64,000 nt of DNA. Origin: Budorcas taxicolor. Lineage: Eukaryota > Chordata > Mammalia > Artiodactyla > Bovidae. Positions 22,741 to 33,924 of this stretch are shown one piece after another. Numbering within the stretch: the stretch's first letter is position 1; each line of letters begins with the position of its first letter. A program made the position numbers and the translations under genes. The stretch lies in NCBI RefSeq assembly GCF_023091745.1, contig NC_068934.1, positions 15,516,434 through 15,580,433 on the forward strand, given 5' to 3'. The notes beneath the pieces were generated by a model. It saw only the letters and a list, made by a program, of their open reading frames with translations. It was not told the DNA's origin and made no database searches.

Positions 22741-22742
<2 letters not shown>
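22714..22742. repeat. (CAG)n microsatellite, tail of Bov-A2
   Basis: About nine AGC/CAG units without interruption follow the SINE 3' end. Confidence 0.93.
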
Positions 22743-22744
<2 letters not shown>

Positions 22745-22786
22745 TATAAACTACATAATACTGCAAGTCCTAAAAAATGCAAGTTG

Positions 22787-22805
22787 TTTTTTTTTTTTTT
22801 TTTTT
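22787..22805. repeat. T-run (19 bases)
   Basis: A homopolymer just outside the left target duplication of the following SINE; its origin is not clear. Confidence 0.85.
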
Positions 22806-22810
22806 CACCT

Positions 22811-22822
22811 ATAGGGTCCTTA
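22811..22822. repeat. Target-site duplication of Bov-tA (left)
   Basis: ATAGGGTCCTTA is repeated exactly at 23079-23090. Confidence 0.92.
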
Positions 22823-23078
22823 AGGACTTCTCAGGTGGCACTAGTGATAAAGAACTCTCCTGCCAATGCAGGAGACATAAGAGGTGTGAGTTTGATCCCT
22901 GGGTCAGAAAGATCCCCTGGAGGAGGTCATGTCCATACACTCCAGTATGCTCGCCTAGAGAATCCCATGAACAGAGGAGCCTGGCTGGCTACAGTCCAAG
23001 GGGTCACTTCAGTCATGTCTAACTCTCTGTGAAGCAATGGACTGTAGTGTCTAAATGTTCGTTGTTGTTCAGTCATGC
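22823..23078 (+). repeat. Bov-tA SINE
   Basis: It starts AGGACTTCTCAGGTGGCACT, carries the B-box-like TTTGATCCCTGGGTC and the Bov-A words CAGAGGAGCCTGGCTGGCTA, and is bracketed by a 12-bp perfect target duplication. Confidence 0.92.
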
Positions 23079-23090
23079 ATAGGGTCCTTA

Positions 23091-23305
23091 TCAACCTCCA
23101 GGGATCCATGTCACTTTTTGGCTATGCTTGGTTTCTTCTACAACCAATAAATCCTACCTTACAAGTGGCTGAGCTTCAGTAATGGGCAGATGAATCAGTC
23201 TGAAGATTAAACATTATGTTAAACATGGTGGATCGGGGGGAGCCCAACAGATGAAGGTAAAATAGCAAACCGTATTTGGTGGCATATGCATGCATGTACG
23301 GGTGC
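23091..23305. other. Single-copy DNA
   Basis: Nothing was recognised here. Confidence 0.4.
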
Positions 23306-23307
23306 AC

Positions 23308-23500
23308 AGTCACTCAGTTGTGTCTGACTCTTTGCAACTTCATGGACTGCAGATTCTCTGTCTCTGGGATTATTCCAGTAAGAATGCTGGTGTGGGTCAC
23401 CATTTCCTTCTCCAGGGGCTCTTCAAAACCCAGGGATCAAACCCATGTCTCCTGCATTGTCAGGCTTATTCATATACCATTGAGCCATCTGGGAAGCCCC
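23308..23500 (-). repeat. Bov-tA SINE
   Basis: The plus strand reads from TCACTCAGTTGTGTCTGACT to GAGCCATCTGGGAAGCCCC, the reverse-complement order of Bov-tA. A short internal deletion lies near 23352. Confidence 0.88.
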
Positions 23501-23504
23501 TTGA

Positions 23505-23577
23505 TAGTGTATATGTATAGGTACATATACACTATATATAGTAGATAGTATATTATATACTGCAAATATATAAAGAA
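23505..23577. repeat. A/T-rich palindromic stretch
   Basis: GTGTATATGTA and TACATATACAC (about 23507-23532) form an 11-bp inverted repeat with a 4-base spacer. TATA-rich sequence follows. Confidence 0.6.
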
Positions 23578-23584
23578 CTTTGTT

Positions 23585-24600
23585 CTTTAAGGAGCCTCCA
23601 TAATGCTTTCCAGAGAGGCTGCACCAGTTTACATTCCTACATACTGTGTAGGAGATGTCCCTTTTCTCCACACCCTCTCCGGCATTTATTATTTATAGAC
23701 ATTTTAATGATGACCATTCTGAATGGTGTGAGATGATACCTCACTGTAGTTTTGATGTTCATACCTCTATTAATTAACAATGATGAACATCTTTTCATGG
23801 GCCTATTGGCCATCTATATGTTTCCTTTGGAGAAATCTCTATTTAGATAGTCTTCTGCCCTTTTTTATCAGCTTGTTTTGGTTTTATTGGCTTGTACTGG
23901 TTTTTCTTTTGTTGTTTGTTGAGTTGTATAAGATGTTCGTATATTTTGGAAATATAGCCCTTGTGGGTTGCATCATTTGCAAATATTTTCTCTTAGTCTA
24001 TAGGTTGTCTTTTCATTTTGTGTAATGATTTGCTTTGCTGTGCAAAAACGTAAAGTTTTACTAGTTTCCATCAGTTTATTTTTGCTTTTATTTATCTTGC
24101 CTTAGGAGACTGACATAAAAAAATTGCTATGATTTATGTCAGAGAATGTTTTGCCTATGTTCTCTTCTAAGAGCTTTATGGTGTCATGTCTCATATCTAA
24201 GTGTTTAAGCCATCTTGAGTGTATTTTTGTCTGTGGTGTGAAGGAGTGTTCTAACTTCATTCATTTCCATGCTGCTGTCCAGCTTTCCCAACAGCAATTG
24301 CTAAAGAGACTGTCTTTTCTTCGTTATATATACTTGCTTTCTTTGTCAAAAATTGACTGTAGATCTGTGGCTTTATTTGGGCCTCTCTATTCTATGTGTG
24401 TTTTGTGCTAGTACCATGATGATTTGATTCCTGGAGCTTTGCAGTGTTGTCTGGTCTGCAAAGGTTAGGCCTGCCTCTCTGTTCTTTTACCTCCAGATTG
24501 CTTTGGCAATTTTGGACCTTTTATGTTTCTATATAAAATTTAGGATTATTTGTTTTAATTCTGTGAAAAATGGCATTGATATTTCGATAGAGATCACACC
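23585..24600 (-). mobile_element. Old L1, ORF2 C-terminal part
   Basis: The plus strand reads CTTTCCAGAGAGGCTGCACC, then CCCTTTTCTCCACACCCTCT and TGGTGTGAGATGATACCTCA, the reverse complement of the L1 ORF2 3' third. No 3' UTR is left on its 3' side. It continues past the BovB tail at 24609-24738. Confidence 0.85.
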
Positions 24601-24608
24601 AAACCTGT

Positions 24609-24738
24609 GGCATCACTGACTTGATGGACATGAGTTTGAGTAAGCTCCTGGAGTTGGTGATGGACAGGGAAGCTTGGTGTGCTGCAGTCCATGGGGTTGC
24701 AAAGAGTCGGATATGGCTGAATGACTGAACTGAACATT
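24609..24738 (+). mobile_element. Short BovB 3' end inside L1
   Basis: From the word GATGGACATGAGTTTGAG to GACTGAACTGAAC, this is the last 130 bases of BovB. The 8-mer AAACCTGT flanks it (24601-24608 and 24739-24746), and the L1 text is continuous when the insert is removed, so the insertion is clean and severely 5'-truncated. Confidence 0.9.
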
Positions 24739-24746
24739 AAACCTGT

Positions 24747-26620
24747 AGGTTGCTCTTAGTAAAATAGCCAGTTTAACAGTATCAGTTCTTACTTCCCAAG
24801 AGCATAGGCTATCTTTCTATCAGAATCATCTGCATTTATCTTTATTAATGCTTTATAGTTCTTAGCATGTAAGTCTATTACCACCTTGATCAAGTTTATT
24901 CCTAAATATTTCATTTTTGATGTACTTTTAAAAGATATTTTTTTACTCCCCCCTTCTGATATTTAACTGTTACTGTAAAAGAAAAAAAAAGAAAGCAACA
25001 GATTTCTATATGTAATCTTGTGTCTGGCTACCTTGATAAATTCATTCATCAGTTCTAGTAGTTTTTGTGTGCAGTTTTCAGAATTTTCCATATATAATAT
25101 TATGTCATCTGCATATGATGACACTTTTACCTCTTTCTTTCCAAATTGGATGTGATTTGTTTCTTTTTCATGTCTGATTGTTGTCACTGGAACTTCCAAC
25201 AATGTATTGAATAGAAACAGTAGGAGTGGGCATCCTTGTCTTGTTCTAGATTTTAGTGGGAAGTCTTTCAGCTTTTCACATTTGAGTATTATTCTGACTG
25301 TGTGTGTGTGTCATAAATAGCTTTTAGTATATTGAGATATGTCCCCCCACACTACTTTGATAAGAATTTTCATCATGAATGGATGCTGAATTTTAACAAA
25401 TGCGTTTTCTGCATCTACTGAGATCATCGTGTGTTTTTTTCTTTTCTTTTTTGGATGTGGTATATCACATTGGTTGATTTGGATATATTGAACCATCCTT
25501 TTGACCTGGAGATAGATCCAACTTGATACTGGTATATGCTCTTTTTTTGTGTTGTTGAATTCAGTTTGCTATTATTGTTGATAATTTGCATCTATATTTC
25601 TTAAAGATATTGGCCTGTCATTTTCTCTTTTCATATTGTCAGTGGTTTTGGTATTAGGGTAATAATGACGGCTGCCTGGAATGACTTTGGGAATGCCTCT
25701 TCCTCTTCAGTGTCTTGGAAGAGTTTGAGAAGGATCAGTATAAGTTCTTTGTATGTTTGGTGGAATTCCCCAGTAAGGCCATCTGGTCCTGAATTTCTGT
25801 ATGCAGAGTTTTGGTTTGTTTTTTACAGGCTACATTTGCTTCTGTAAAATAGTGACTGTTCTGTTCAAATTAACCAGGTCTTCTTGATTCAGTTTGGGTG
25901 AACTGTGTGTTTCTAGAAACTTGTCCATTTCTTCCAAGTTTTCCAGTTTGTTGGCATATAATTTAATTGTTCATGGTATTTTCTTATGACTTTTTTGTTT
26001 TTCTTCAGTATCAATTGGTATTTCTCCTCTTTCATTTCTCATTTTGTTTATTTGGGTAGTCTCTCTTCTTGGTAAGTCTGGACAGAGGTCTGTTGATTTT
26101 GTTCACCCTTACAAAGACCCATCTGTTGGTTTTGTTGTTTTGTTTTTTCTATTTTTTTAATCTCTGTTTTAATTGTTTTCTCTCTGATCTTTATTATATC
26201 CTTCCTTCTGCTGACTTTAGCTTTTTTGTTTTTGCTTTTTGTCGTCATTGTTCTTCTCCTTTTTCTGATTGTTTTAGGTAGTAGGTTAGGTTGTTAGCTG
26301 AGATTTTTCTTATTTTTGAGACAGGCCTATATCTCTATGATCTTCCCTCTGAGGACTGCTTTTGATGTAGCATGTAGATTTTTGTATGGTTGTGTTTTCT
26401 TTGTGATTTGTCTCAAGATCTTTTTAAATTTCCCTTAATTTCATTATTGACCCACTGGATTTTTAGCAGCATGCTATTTAGTCTCCAAGTAATATTTTAT
26501 TTTTCTCATTTATATTTCTGTGGTTGATTTCTACTTTCATGCTATTGTGGTCAGAAAAGATGCTTGATAATTTCTATCTTCATTAATTTGATAGCATCAG
26601 TATTTTTAACAGACTTCTCT
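24747..26620 (-). mobile_element. Old L1, reverse transcriptase and endonuclease region
   Basis: This continues the L1 from 23585. The minus-frame word SSYADDIILYMEN (about 25065-25110) marks the reverse transcriptase YADD box. Sequence to about 26580 (the plus strand reads GCTATTGTGGTCAGAAAAGA) belongs to the region between endonuclease and reverse transcriptase. A (GT)n run lies at 25297-25310. Numerous stops exclude activity. Confidence 0.85.
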
Positions 26621-27084
26621 CAGGTCAATGAATGAGGAAGGCAGAAAGGTGGATGCTAAGACACCTGAGTTGGAGACACTTCTTTTATTGCTTTTCTATT
26701 CACTGTGCAATATTGTGAGCCAGTATATTAGTAAATTTTATTCCAATAGCAAGAATGCTTGCTAGATGTAGATGAAACCTCAACACAAAAGAAGAATGGA
26801 AACCTTGGAAGAGAAAAAAATATCTTAGAAATAGGAAAAATACATTTCAAAGTTGAATGACAAAATGTTGCTCATATTTAATATCATGGCCATTTAAGAG
26901 TTTTGGAAAGGACATGACCTAAATTCTGCTCATTGACAGCTCCACAAAACCCTTGTTAATTTGATCAATACTATTGACTCTGCTTTCACCTAGGTGAAAT
27001 TATGAATCCAGGATGTCCTGTCACTCACTACAATTAAAAAAAAAAAAAACTAATTGATACCGTTGAAACTTTTAGGTGAAGACA

Positions 27085-27180
27085 CAAAAATCCCGCTTTT
27101 GGAGTCATGCTGAAGATTAAATGAAATAACACCTATGACCTTGCCTAACATAGTACCTCTTGCTTAGTTGGAAATATATC
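27085..27180 (+). repeat. MIR 3' fragment
   Basis: GAAGATTAAATGAAATAACA and CCTTGCCTAACATAGTACC resemble the 3' half of sense MIR. Confidence 0.5.
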
Positions 27181-28149
27181 AAATTTAATTACATTTAATA
27201 TTAGAACATCTATTTCCTGGACATTCCATTTCACTCTTCAGTTCTCAGTTTTTCCATGTCTAAAATTAACTTTGGGGGTGAGATTATTTTTTAAATTTAT
27301 CACAGCTCTTGTATTCTACTCTTTTATGCCTTCTTGGGATGTTATTTCCTATAAATATTTGCATGCTAAGAGAAACTACCACTGTTCTTATTTTTAAGAA
27401 ATGTAGAGTTGTAGAAATTCCAAATAACCTACCAGTGAATGGCAAGAGACCTGGAGGCCAACAGGGTATTGACAAGCAACTTTTAACATAACTTAATTTT
27501 TCTTACCAAACATTTTCATTGTCTTTGTGTCTATAAGCAAGTTGGAAAAGTAGGCAAGGGCCAGATGACAAAGACTCTTGTATGCCATATGTAAACACTG
27601 AGAAATGGTGTTTACTTTAGTCTACTGCTTTTACTATTGATTCTTTATCCTGCTTAAATTTGTTATGAGGCCTTCAAACCATGCTCAGCTCCTGCTAAAG
27701 ATATTCAGATTAAAGAACAAATAATGGAATTGACGAGTCCCTGCTATAAGTATATGGTCTCTAGAGAAGATAATTTTCATTAGAATTTCAGAGAAACAAT
27801 GCCAGTGTCATGTCACAGGGCCCTAAAAAGACCTATCTGCCTGTTGCCCCCTGAGAGTTATATACCGAAAATATGTAGGCACCTTTTTTACAGTTGAGTA
27901 AAATGTCATAGATGACCATTGTGTAAAATAAAAATCTAGAGACAGAATTATACCAGTCACTAATTCAGGTCTTGATGTAGATCATCTAGGCATAATTTGT
28001 AGGAAATATAACCAAATCTGTTGGCGTGATCCTGAAATAAAAGGATATTGGGTCAAAACTGGCATGATATCTAAAATAAAAATTTAAACTAAGGTTTACA
28101 ATCTAAAACAGAAAAAAAAAAAAAAACATTTAGTTTTAGTTCATATCTT

Positions 28150-28290
28150 GGGTTAATAACTGATCTCTGCAACTTAGTATGTGACCTTGGTCGAGTCATA
28201 TAATTTAACCCAACCATAATACGTGGAGTTACTGCCATTTGGTTTATCTCCTTCACAGTTTACTTATTTTTTAATGAGAATCCAATGACA
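28150..28290 (+). repeat. MIR fragment
   Basis: CAACTTAGTATGTGACCTTG and GGTCGAGTCATATAATTTAA follow the sense MIR core. Confidence 0.55.
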
Positions 28291-28430
28291 TATATTAAAA
28301 ACTCTCATAAACACTAAAATGTGATTTAAATGCATTCTTTAATTTTTACTTATGTTTTCTACAACACCAAAAATATGATTCAGTTTATATAGCTTTATTT
28401 ATTATAGAAACTATTTCTTCAGAGCACCTT

Positions 28431-28440
28431 TGTTGTGGGA
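28431..28440. repeat. Target-site duplication of Bov-tA (left)
   Basis: TGTTGTGGGA is repeated exactly at 28608-28617. Confidence 0.9.
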
Positions 28441-28607
28441 AGTAAAGTTAAGTCACTCAGTCATGTCCTACTCTTTACGGCCCCATGGACTGTAGCCCTC
28501 CAGGCTCCTCTGTCCATGGGATTCTCCAGGCAAGAGTACAGGGATTGAACCCAGGTCTCATGCATTGCAGGCAGATGCGTTAACCTCTGAGCCACCAGGG
28601 AAGCCCC
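28441..28607 (-). repeat. Bov-tA SINE with internal deletion
   Basis: It reads from GTCACTCAGTCATGTCCTAC to CCACCAGGGAAGCCCC on the plus strand. The segment between GCAAGAGTAC and AGGGATTGAACCC (usually about 40-45 bases, including the CCATTTCCTTCTCC word) is missing. The 10-bp target duplication is intact. Confidence 0.92.
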
Positions 28608-28617
28608 TGTTGTGGGA

Positions 28618-29435
28618 CTTAAGGGACTAGAATATTGAGCTAGTAGCATTGTTACGCATAGCTATGAGTTCTTTGAATCACGTATGATTTTTACCTGCTG
28701 TGAGTCTATAGTTCATTAGCATTTTCAACTATGACCCTTTTGTTTACATTTCATAAGCAATACACATTCTGTCATGTCATTCATGAATTGCCACGACCCT
28801 AATAATTCTGATTAAGTATCCTTTCCAAATCATCTACAAAAAAGCCCCAAAACTTATTTTCCCATTTGCTCTTCAAGCACAAGGGGAAAAAGATGGATCC
28901 ATTTAAGGCCAGAATAATGCTGTATTTGCCCCAACTCACAGATGAATAGGTCTGTAATGAAGTGCAATTTTCCCCAGAAAATAAACTCCAGTGAAAGGAG
29001 ATCTGGGGTTACAGTGCATACATTGCAGAGTAATAGTCACTTAAGTACTGAATGCAGCCAAAGGACAATTTGAAGACATGAAGGACATTCAAACAAGAAA
29101 TGAGAAATCTGGCAAAGGTGAAAGGGGGTCCCCTGGAAGCTTTATTGGACAGTGATTGCAAGTTTAACATTGAAATAATGATTTGCTTCTGCAAGATGGA
29201 AGGGGCTGAAATCACAAAGTGCATCTTAGTTCATGTCTAGACAACAGTTATGTATAGATCATGGTCCCATGGGTGACCTCACAGGAGCTAAAGGAAAAAA
29301 AAAAAAAAAAAAGAATTGATGAAAATAGAGAAGTTTTAAAATTAACAGCCCAGTATATAATACTAAAGATCAAAACAAATTCAGCTTCCAGGTGATATAC
29401 AAACTTAGGGTGTTCCAATGCTCTGAAAGCACTTT
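28618..29435. other. Single-copy DNA; 28860-29235 possibly conserved
   Basis: No repeat was recognised. Around 28860-29235 the sequence is of mixed composition and ends just before a 19-base A-run (29295-29313). No ORF with family resemblance is seen. Confidence 0.3.
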
Positions 29436-29439
29436 ATTT

Positions 29440-29580
29440 TCAGATCATTTATTCACATAACCTACATTTATTAAATACTCATCATGCAACAGGCATAGGA
29501 ACTCTTTAGGGATAACAGGAAGGAAAATGAATGAGGTATCATCTTTGCTCATGGAACTTCAAATTAAGGATTAACCTGAG
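29440..29580 (-). repeat. L2-type fragment
   Basis: ACATTTATTAAATACTCATC then CAACAGGCATAGGAACTC resemble the reverse complement of an L2 3' end. Confidence 0.4.
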
Positions 29581-29905
29581 TGCAATGAAGTACATCATAC
29601 ATTGTTACTGAAATTACCAGAAGATTGACTCATAATAAACTAACATTTTTGTAGGTCAAAATTTTTAAGTATTGGCAATTTTAAAGTCTCAGTCTATTTT
29701 TATCATGTAACTTTTGTTTGAATGGTGGAAGACTTTTAAATAAATGTTCTTTGCTCTAAAATATTTTTTTAACTCACATAACCCACATTTCCTTCTCCTT
29801 TGATTTAAAAGTAAATTCATCCCCTTTGAAATTCCCCTAAGGCTCACTTAAAATCTCCAAATTAGTTTTGTGGTATATGGTATGCAACCGTATACTAAAG
29901 GATAA
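29581..29905. other. Single-copy A/T-rich DNA
   Basis: Nothing was recognised here. Confidence 0.4.
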
Positions 29906-29916
29906 ATATGGTGCAG

Positions 29917-30040
29917 TGTGCATGCTTGTGCACAGTCATGTCTGACTCTTTGCAACCCTGTGGGCTGCAGCCCACCAGGCTCCTCTGTCCATGGGATTTT
30001 CCAGGCAAGAATACTGGAGTGGGTTGCCATTTCCTTTTCC
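29917..30040 (-). repeat. Bov-A monomer SINE
   Basis: It contains CAGTCATGTCTGACTCTTTG to GTTGCCATTTCCTTTTCC on the plus strand. The flanks ATATGGTGCAG (29906-29916) and ATAAGGTGCAG (30041-30051) are a target duplication with one mismatch. Confidence 0.88.
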
Positions 30041-30051
30041 ATAAGGTGCAG

Positions 30052-30330
30052 CATGGACTTCCAATTAATTACTCTTATCAATATTCCTCATCAAGCACTT
30101 TTGATAGAGTCTGGGGTTACCATAAATTCAGAGTAGCACCCTCATTCTTATACAGTTTTAGTCTGAGGAAAATCTGCAATGCTGTAAATTATAGTATATT
30201 CTGAAGTCATTCCATCCTTCCTTTGTCTTAGACTAAGACCTTCACTCTCCAACTGTTTGGATATATCTCTTATGCATTCCATAGCCTGTGGCTGGGTTGC
30301 CTCTAATCACTGAGCTATTTCTCTATTACA
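30052..30330. other. Single-copy DNA
   Basis: Nothing was recognised here. Confidence 0.4.
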
Positions 30331-30502
30331 GTGGTATGTTACAGACCAGTAGCATTAGCACCACATGTGTATTCTTAAGAAATGCAAATAGTAAGTCCCG
30401 CCCCCAGACCTACTGAATAATAAATTCTGAGGTCGGGTCCCCATCATCCTGTCTAGTGCATCCTCCAGGTAATTCTCACGTAGCACTTGCTTGAGAACCA
30501 CT
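30331..30502 (-). repeat. MER5A (hAT-Charlie), nearly complete
   Basis: The ends CAGTGG (30331) and GAGAACCACTG (about 30492-30502) are the remnants of the hAT-type terminal inverted repeats. The interior CCCCAGACCTACTGAATAAT matches the MER5A core. Confidence 0.75.
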
Positions 30503-30511
30503 GGTCAACAG

Positions 30512-30695
30512 CATGGTTCTCATTCTTGACTACATATTGGAATAAGTTGGAGAATATCAACAAGTATTGATGCTGGATCCTGGTCCTAGTTGTCTTAATT
30601 GTATTGGTGGAGGTGTAGGAAGTTTTTGTTTTGTTTTGTTTTGTTTTTATTAAGATCTCCTGTTGTAAACACCTAAGGTTGAAAAGCACTGCTCT
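30512..30695 (+). repeat. hAT-Charlie-type non-autonomous element
   Basis: It starts GCATGGTTCTCATTCTTGAC and ends TTGAAAAGCACTGC, diverged hAT-type terminal repeats, with a MER5-like interior. It sits only about ten bases after another MER5A copy. An inserted run of GTTTT repeats lies at about 30625-30647. Confidence 0.55.
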
Positions 30696-30699
30696 ACAA

Positions 30700-31730
30700 A
30701 GTTAATAGTTTGTTTGTTTGTTTTCCAATATGGCTACCTGTGAAGCCAGGCACTGGGCTTCTTATCTTGGGAGGTGCAGTTAAGAGGTATAGAAATGGGT
30801 CAGGGATTTTAGATAAACTGATTAACTGATCAATTTATCTTCATTGTCACAGACGTTGAGTGGATATTGGATACCTGCTGATGACCATGAAATCTAGTAT
30901 GGTTATCACTAGCAAATATAACCCTGGAACTCCCAAAGATGCAAACTAGCTGGTTAGGTAGCCAGCTATCATCTATTTAGCTAGGGAGCTATCTTAGATT
31001 TACAGAGATAACATCTAAATTACTGAGTGGAGGAAATATTGGCAGAGATGGAGGGAAGGGTGTATGAAGAATATCACACATGGAGCACATGTCCAACTAC
31101 CTGAAGTGTATATAGCATTTGCCAAAGTGGGACTTAATTCCTTAGCTCTTTAGAGACTTGCCTTGTGACCCCACACTAGTCCTTTTCTTCAGAAGATCCT
31201 GGATCAATTTAACTCTTCTCTTTCCTCTTCACTCCAGTCATCTCCAAGTCTTTGGTGCCCCCGTGGCCTCCCCTTCCTTTTGCATCTGGGAAATCCTCAG
31301 GTCTACAGAATGGACCATTGGTATGGGCCACAACTATTTTCTCCTTTAACTGCTTAGATTTCTTGGAAAGGAAAGGAAGAAACTGATTCTAAGGTTGGAA
31401 GATATAACAAGCACATAATAGTGGTTTTGGCTCTGGATGAAAGTAAGCTAGCATCGAACAGCTGAGCACTTCCAATAGTTCTGGGTCAGGTCGGGGCTGA
31501 AATCCACCCTACTTCTGAGAACCAGATGATATGCCAAGAGAGTAGAGTTGCACTGTGCAATGGTTAGGTGAGGGGTACATGAAAGGAATTATTTCCCCTG
31601 TTTAATCAGGAAATACTGGGATTGAAAAGTGAGGGATGGCTTTTTCTTAATAAAAAGGCACTATTAGGGCTGGGGGAACTGGTGGTGTGTCACTGGTTTT
31701 CTTTCTGAATTTTGTGTTCTTTCTCAGAGA
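30700..31730. other. Single-copy DNA
   Basis: About 1 kb without a recognisable gene or repeat. ORFs here are short and have no family resemblance. Confidence 0.4.
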
Positions 31731-31740
31731 TGATAGTTGT

Positions 31741-32864
31741 TTGTTGTTCAATCACTAAATCAAGTCTGACTGTTTTTGACCTCATGGACTGCAATACACC
31801 AGGCTCCTCTGTCCTCCACTATCTCCAGGGTTTGCTTAAATTCATGTCCATTGAGTTGGAGGTATTATCTAACCATCTCATCCTCTGCTGTTCCGTTCTT
31901 CTCCTGCCCTCAATCTTTCCCAGCACTGGGGTCTTTACCAAAGAGTTGGCTCTTTGCATCAGGTGGCCAAAGTATTAGAACCTCAGTTCTGTATCAGTCC
32001 TTGTAATGAATGTTCAGTGTTGGTTTCCTTTGGGATTAATTGGTTTGATCTTGGAATACAAGAGACTCTTAAGAGTCTTCTCTAGAACCACAATTTCAAG
32101 CATTGATTCTTTATCACTCAGTGTACTTCATGTATCCATACATGGCTACTGGAAAAACCATAGATTTGACTGTACAAACCTTTGTTGGCAAAGTGAAATC
32201 TATGGTTTTGGCTACACTATCTAGATTTGTCATAGATTTTCTTCCAAAGAGCAAGCATCTTTTAATTTCATGGCTGCAGTCACTGTCTGCAGTGATTTTG
32301 AAGCCCCAAGAAAATAAAATCTGTCACCACTTCCCCTTTTCTCCTTCTGTTTGCCAAGAAGTGACAAGACCAGATGTCATGATCTTGTTTTTTTGTGTTG
32401 TTTTTTAACATAGAGTTTCAAGCCAGATTTTTCAGTCTTATCTTTTACCTGCATCAAGAGACTCTTTGGTTCCTCTTAATTGCCTTCCATTAGAGTGATA
32501 TCATCTGAATATCTGAGGTTGTTGATATTTTACCTAGTAATCTTGATTCCAATTTGAGCTTCATCCAGTCCAGTGTTTCATATGATATACTCTGCATGTA
32601 AGTAAAATAAGCAGGGTGAAAATATACAGGCTTGTCGTACTCCTTTTCCAATTTCGAACCAGTTAGTTGGTCCATGTCTTGTTCTGTTATTTTTTGACCT
32701 GCATCCAGGTTTCTCACGAGACAACTAAGGCTGTCTGGTACTCCCATCTCTTTAAGAATTTTCCAGTTTGTTGTGATCTACACAGTCAAAGGCTTTAATG
32801 TAGTCAAGGAAGCAGAAGTAGTTTTTTTTTTTTTTCTGGAATTTCCTTGCTTTCTCCATGATCC
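31741..32864 (-). mobile_element. BovB LINE, outer copy, 5'-truncated
   Basis: It reads as the reverse complement of BovB from its 3' end (GTTCAATCACTAAATCAAGT) into the reverse transcriptase, stopping at the word TCCATGATCC. A T-run interrupts it at about 32821-32835. The 6-mer AGTTGT on both sides (31735-31740 and 32865-32870) may be its target duplication. A second BovB follows within a few bases. Confidence 0.88.
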
Positions 32865-32868
32865 AGTT

Positions 32869-32879
32869 GTACAAAGGTT
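32869..32879. repeat. Target-site duplication of internally deleted BovB (left)
   Basis: GTACAAAGGTT is repeated exactly at 33658-33668. Confidence 0.92.
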
Positions 32880-33657
32880 CAGTTCAGTTCACTCTCTGTC
32901 ATGTCCGACTCTCTGTGACCCCATATAATTCCATGTCCAGTTCTAACTGTTGCTTCTTCATCTGCATGCAGATTTCTCAAGAGGCAGGTAAGGTAGTCTG
33001 GTATTCCCATCTCTTTCAGAATTTTCCACAGTTCATTGTGATCCACAAAGTCAAAGGCTTTGGTATAGTCAATAAAGCAGAAATAGATGTTTCTCTGGAA
33101 CTCTCTTGCTTTTTCCATGATCCAGTGGATGTTGGCAATTTGATCTCTGGTTCCTCTGCCTTTTCTAAAATCAGTTTGAACATCTGGAAGTTCATGGTTC
33201 ACATATTGCTGAAGCCTGGCTTGGAGAACTTTGAGCATTACTTTACTTGCATGTGAGATGAGTGCAATTGTGTGGTAGTTTCAGCATTCTTTGGCATTGC
33301 CTTTATTTGGGATTGGAATGAAAACTGACCTTTTCCAGTCCTGTGGCCACTGCTGAGTTTTCCAAATTTGCTGGCATATTGAGTGTAACACTTTGACAGC
33401 ATCATCTTTCAGGATTTGAAATAGCTCAGTGGGAATTCCATCACCTCCCCTAGCTTTGTTCATAGTGATGCTTTCTAAGGCCCACTGGACTTCATATTCC
33501 AGGATGTCTGGCTCTAGGTGAGTGATCACACCATCGTGATTATCTTGGTCATGATTATCTTGGTCAAAGATCTTTTTTGTACAGTTCTTCTGTGTATACT
33601 TCCCACATCTTCTTACAAAATAAGAGGTGGTGAGAAGATTAACCTTTGCTAACCTTC
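32880..33657 (-). mobile_element. Internally deleted BovB with target duplication
   Basis: The 3' terminal 45 bases of BovB (CAGTTCAGTTCACTCTCTGT to GACCCCATA at about 32927) are joined directly to the middle of the reverse transcriptase region (ATTCCATGTCCAGTTCTAAC), so roughly 1.2 kb is missing. The rest runs 5'-ward to about 33615. A tandem duplicate of ATGATTATCTTGGTC lies at 33536-33566. The last bases (33616-33640, AATAAGAGGTGGTGAGAAG) look like a short inverted BovB piece. Flanks are an exact 11-bp target duplication. Confidence 0.9.
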
Positions 33658-33694
33658 GTACAAAGGTTAACAGACTATAAATAAGCAGGCTTAT

Positions 33695-33704
33695 CTGCAC
33701 ATGG
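33695..33704. repeat. Target-site duplication of Bov-tA (left)
   Basis: CTGCACATGG is repeated exactly at 33925-33934. Confidence 0.9.
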
Positions 33705-33924
33705 GCTTCCCAGGTGGCCCTAGTGTTAAAGAACCAGATCACCAATGCAGGAGACATAAGAGACACAGGTGTGATTTCTGGGTCAGGAAGATCCCCTGGA
33801 GGAGGGCATGGCAACCCACTCCAGTGTTCTTGCCTGCAGAATTCTGTGGACATAAGAGCCCAGTGGGCTTCAGTCCATAGTGTCGAAAGTCAGACATGAC
33901 TGAAGCAACTTAGCACACATGCAG
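33705..33924 (+). repeat. Bov-tA SINE
   Basis: It starts GCTTCCCAGGTGGCCCTAGT and ends GACATGACTGAAGCAACTTA plus a short tail, with an exact 10-bp target duplication. Confidence 0.93.

Larger units (their letters stand above)
26621..28430. other. Single-copy DNA with two MIR pieces
   Basis: Mostly unrecognised sequence. A run of about 14 A lies at 27036-27049 and one of about 18 A near 28111-28130. MIR fragments inside it are listed separately. Confidence 0.4.

Noticed and set aside
27545..27615. Possible old L2-type core (GCCAGATGACAAAGACTC)
   Set aside because: Only a short phrase resembles a repeat; not enough to name a family.
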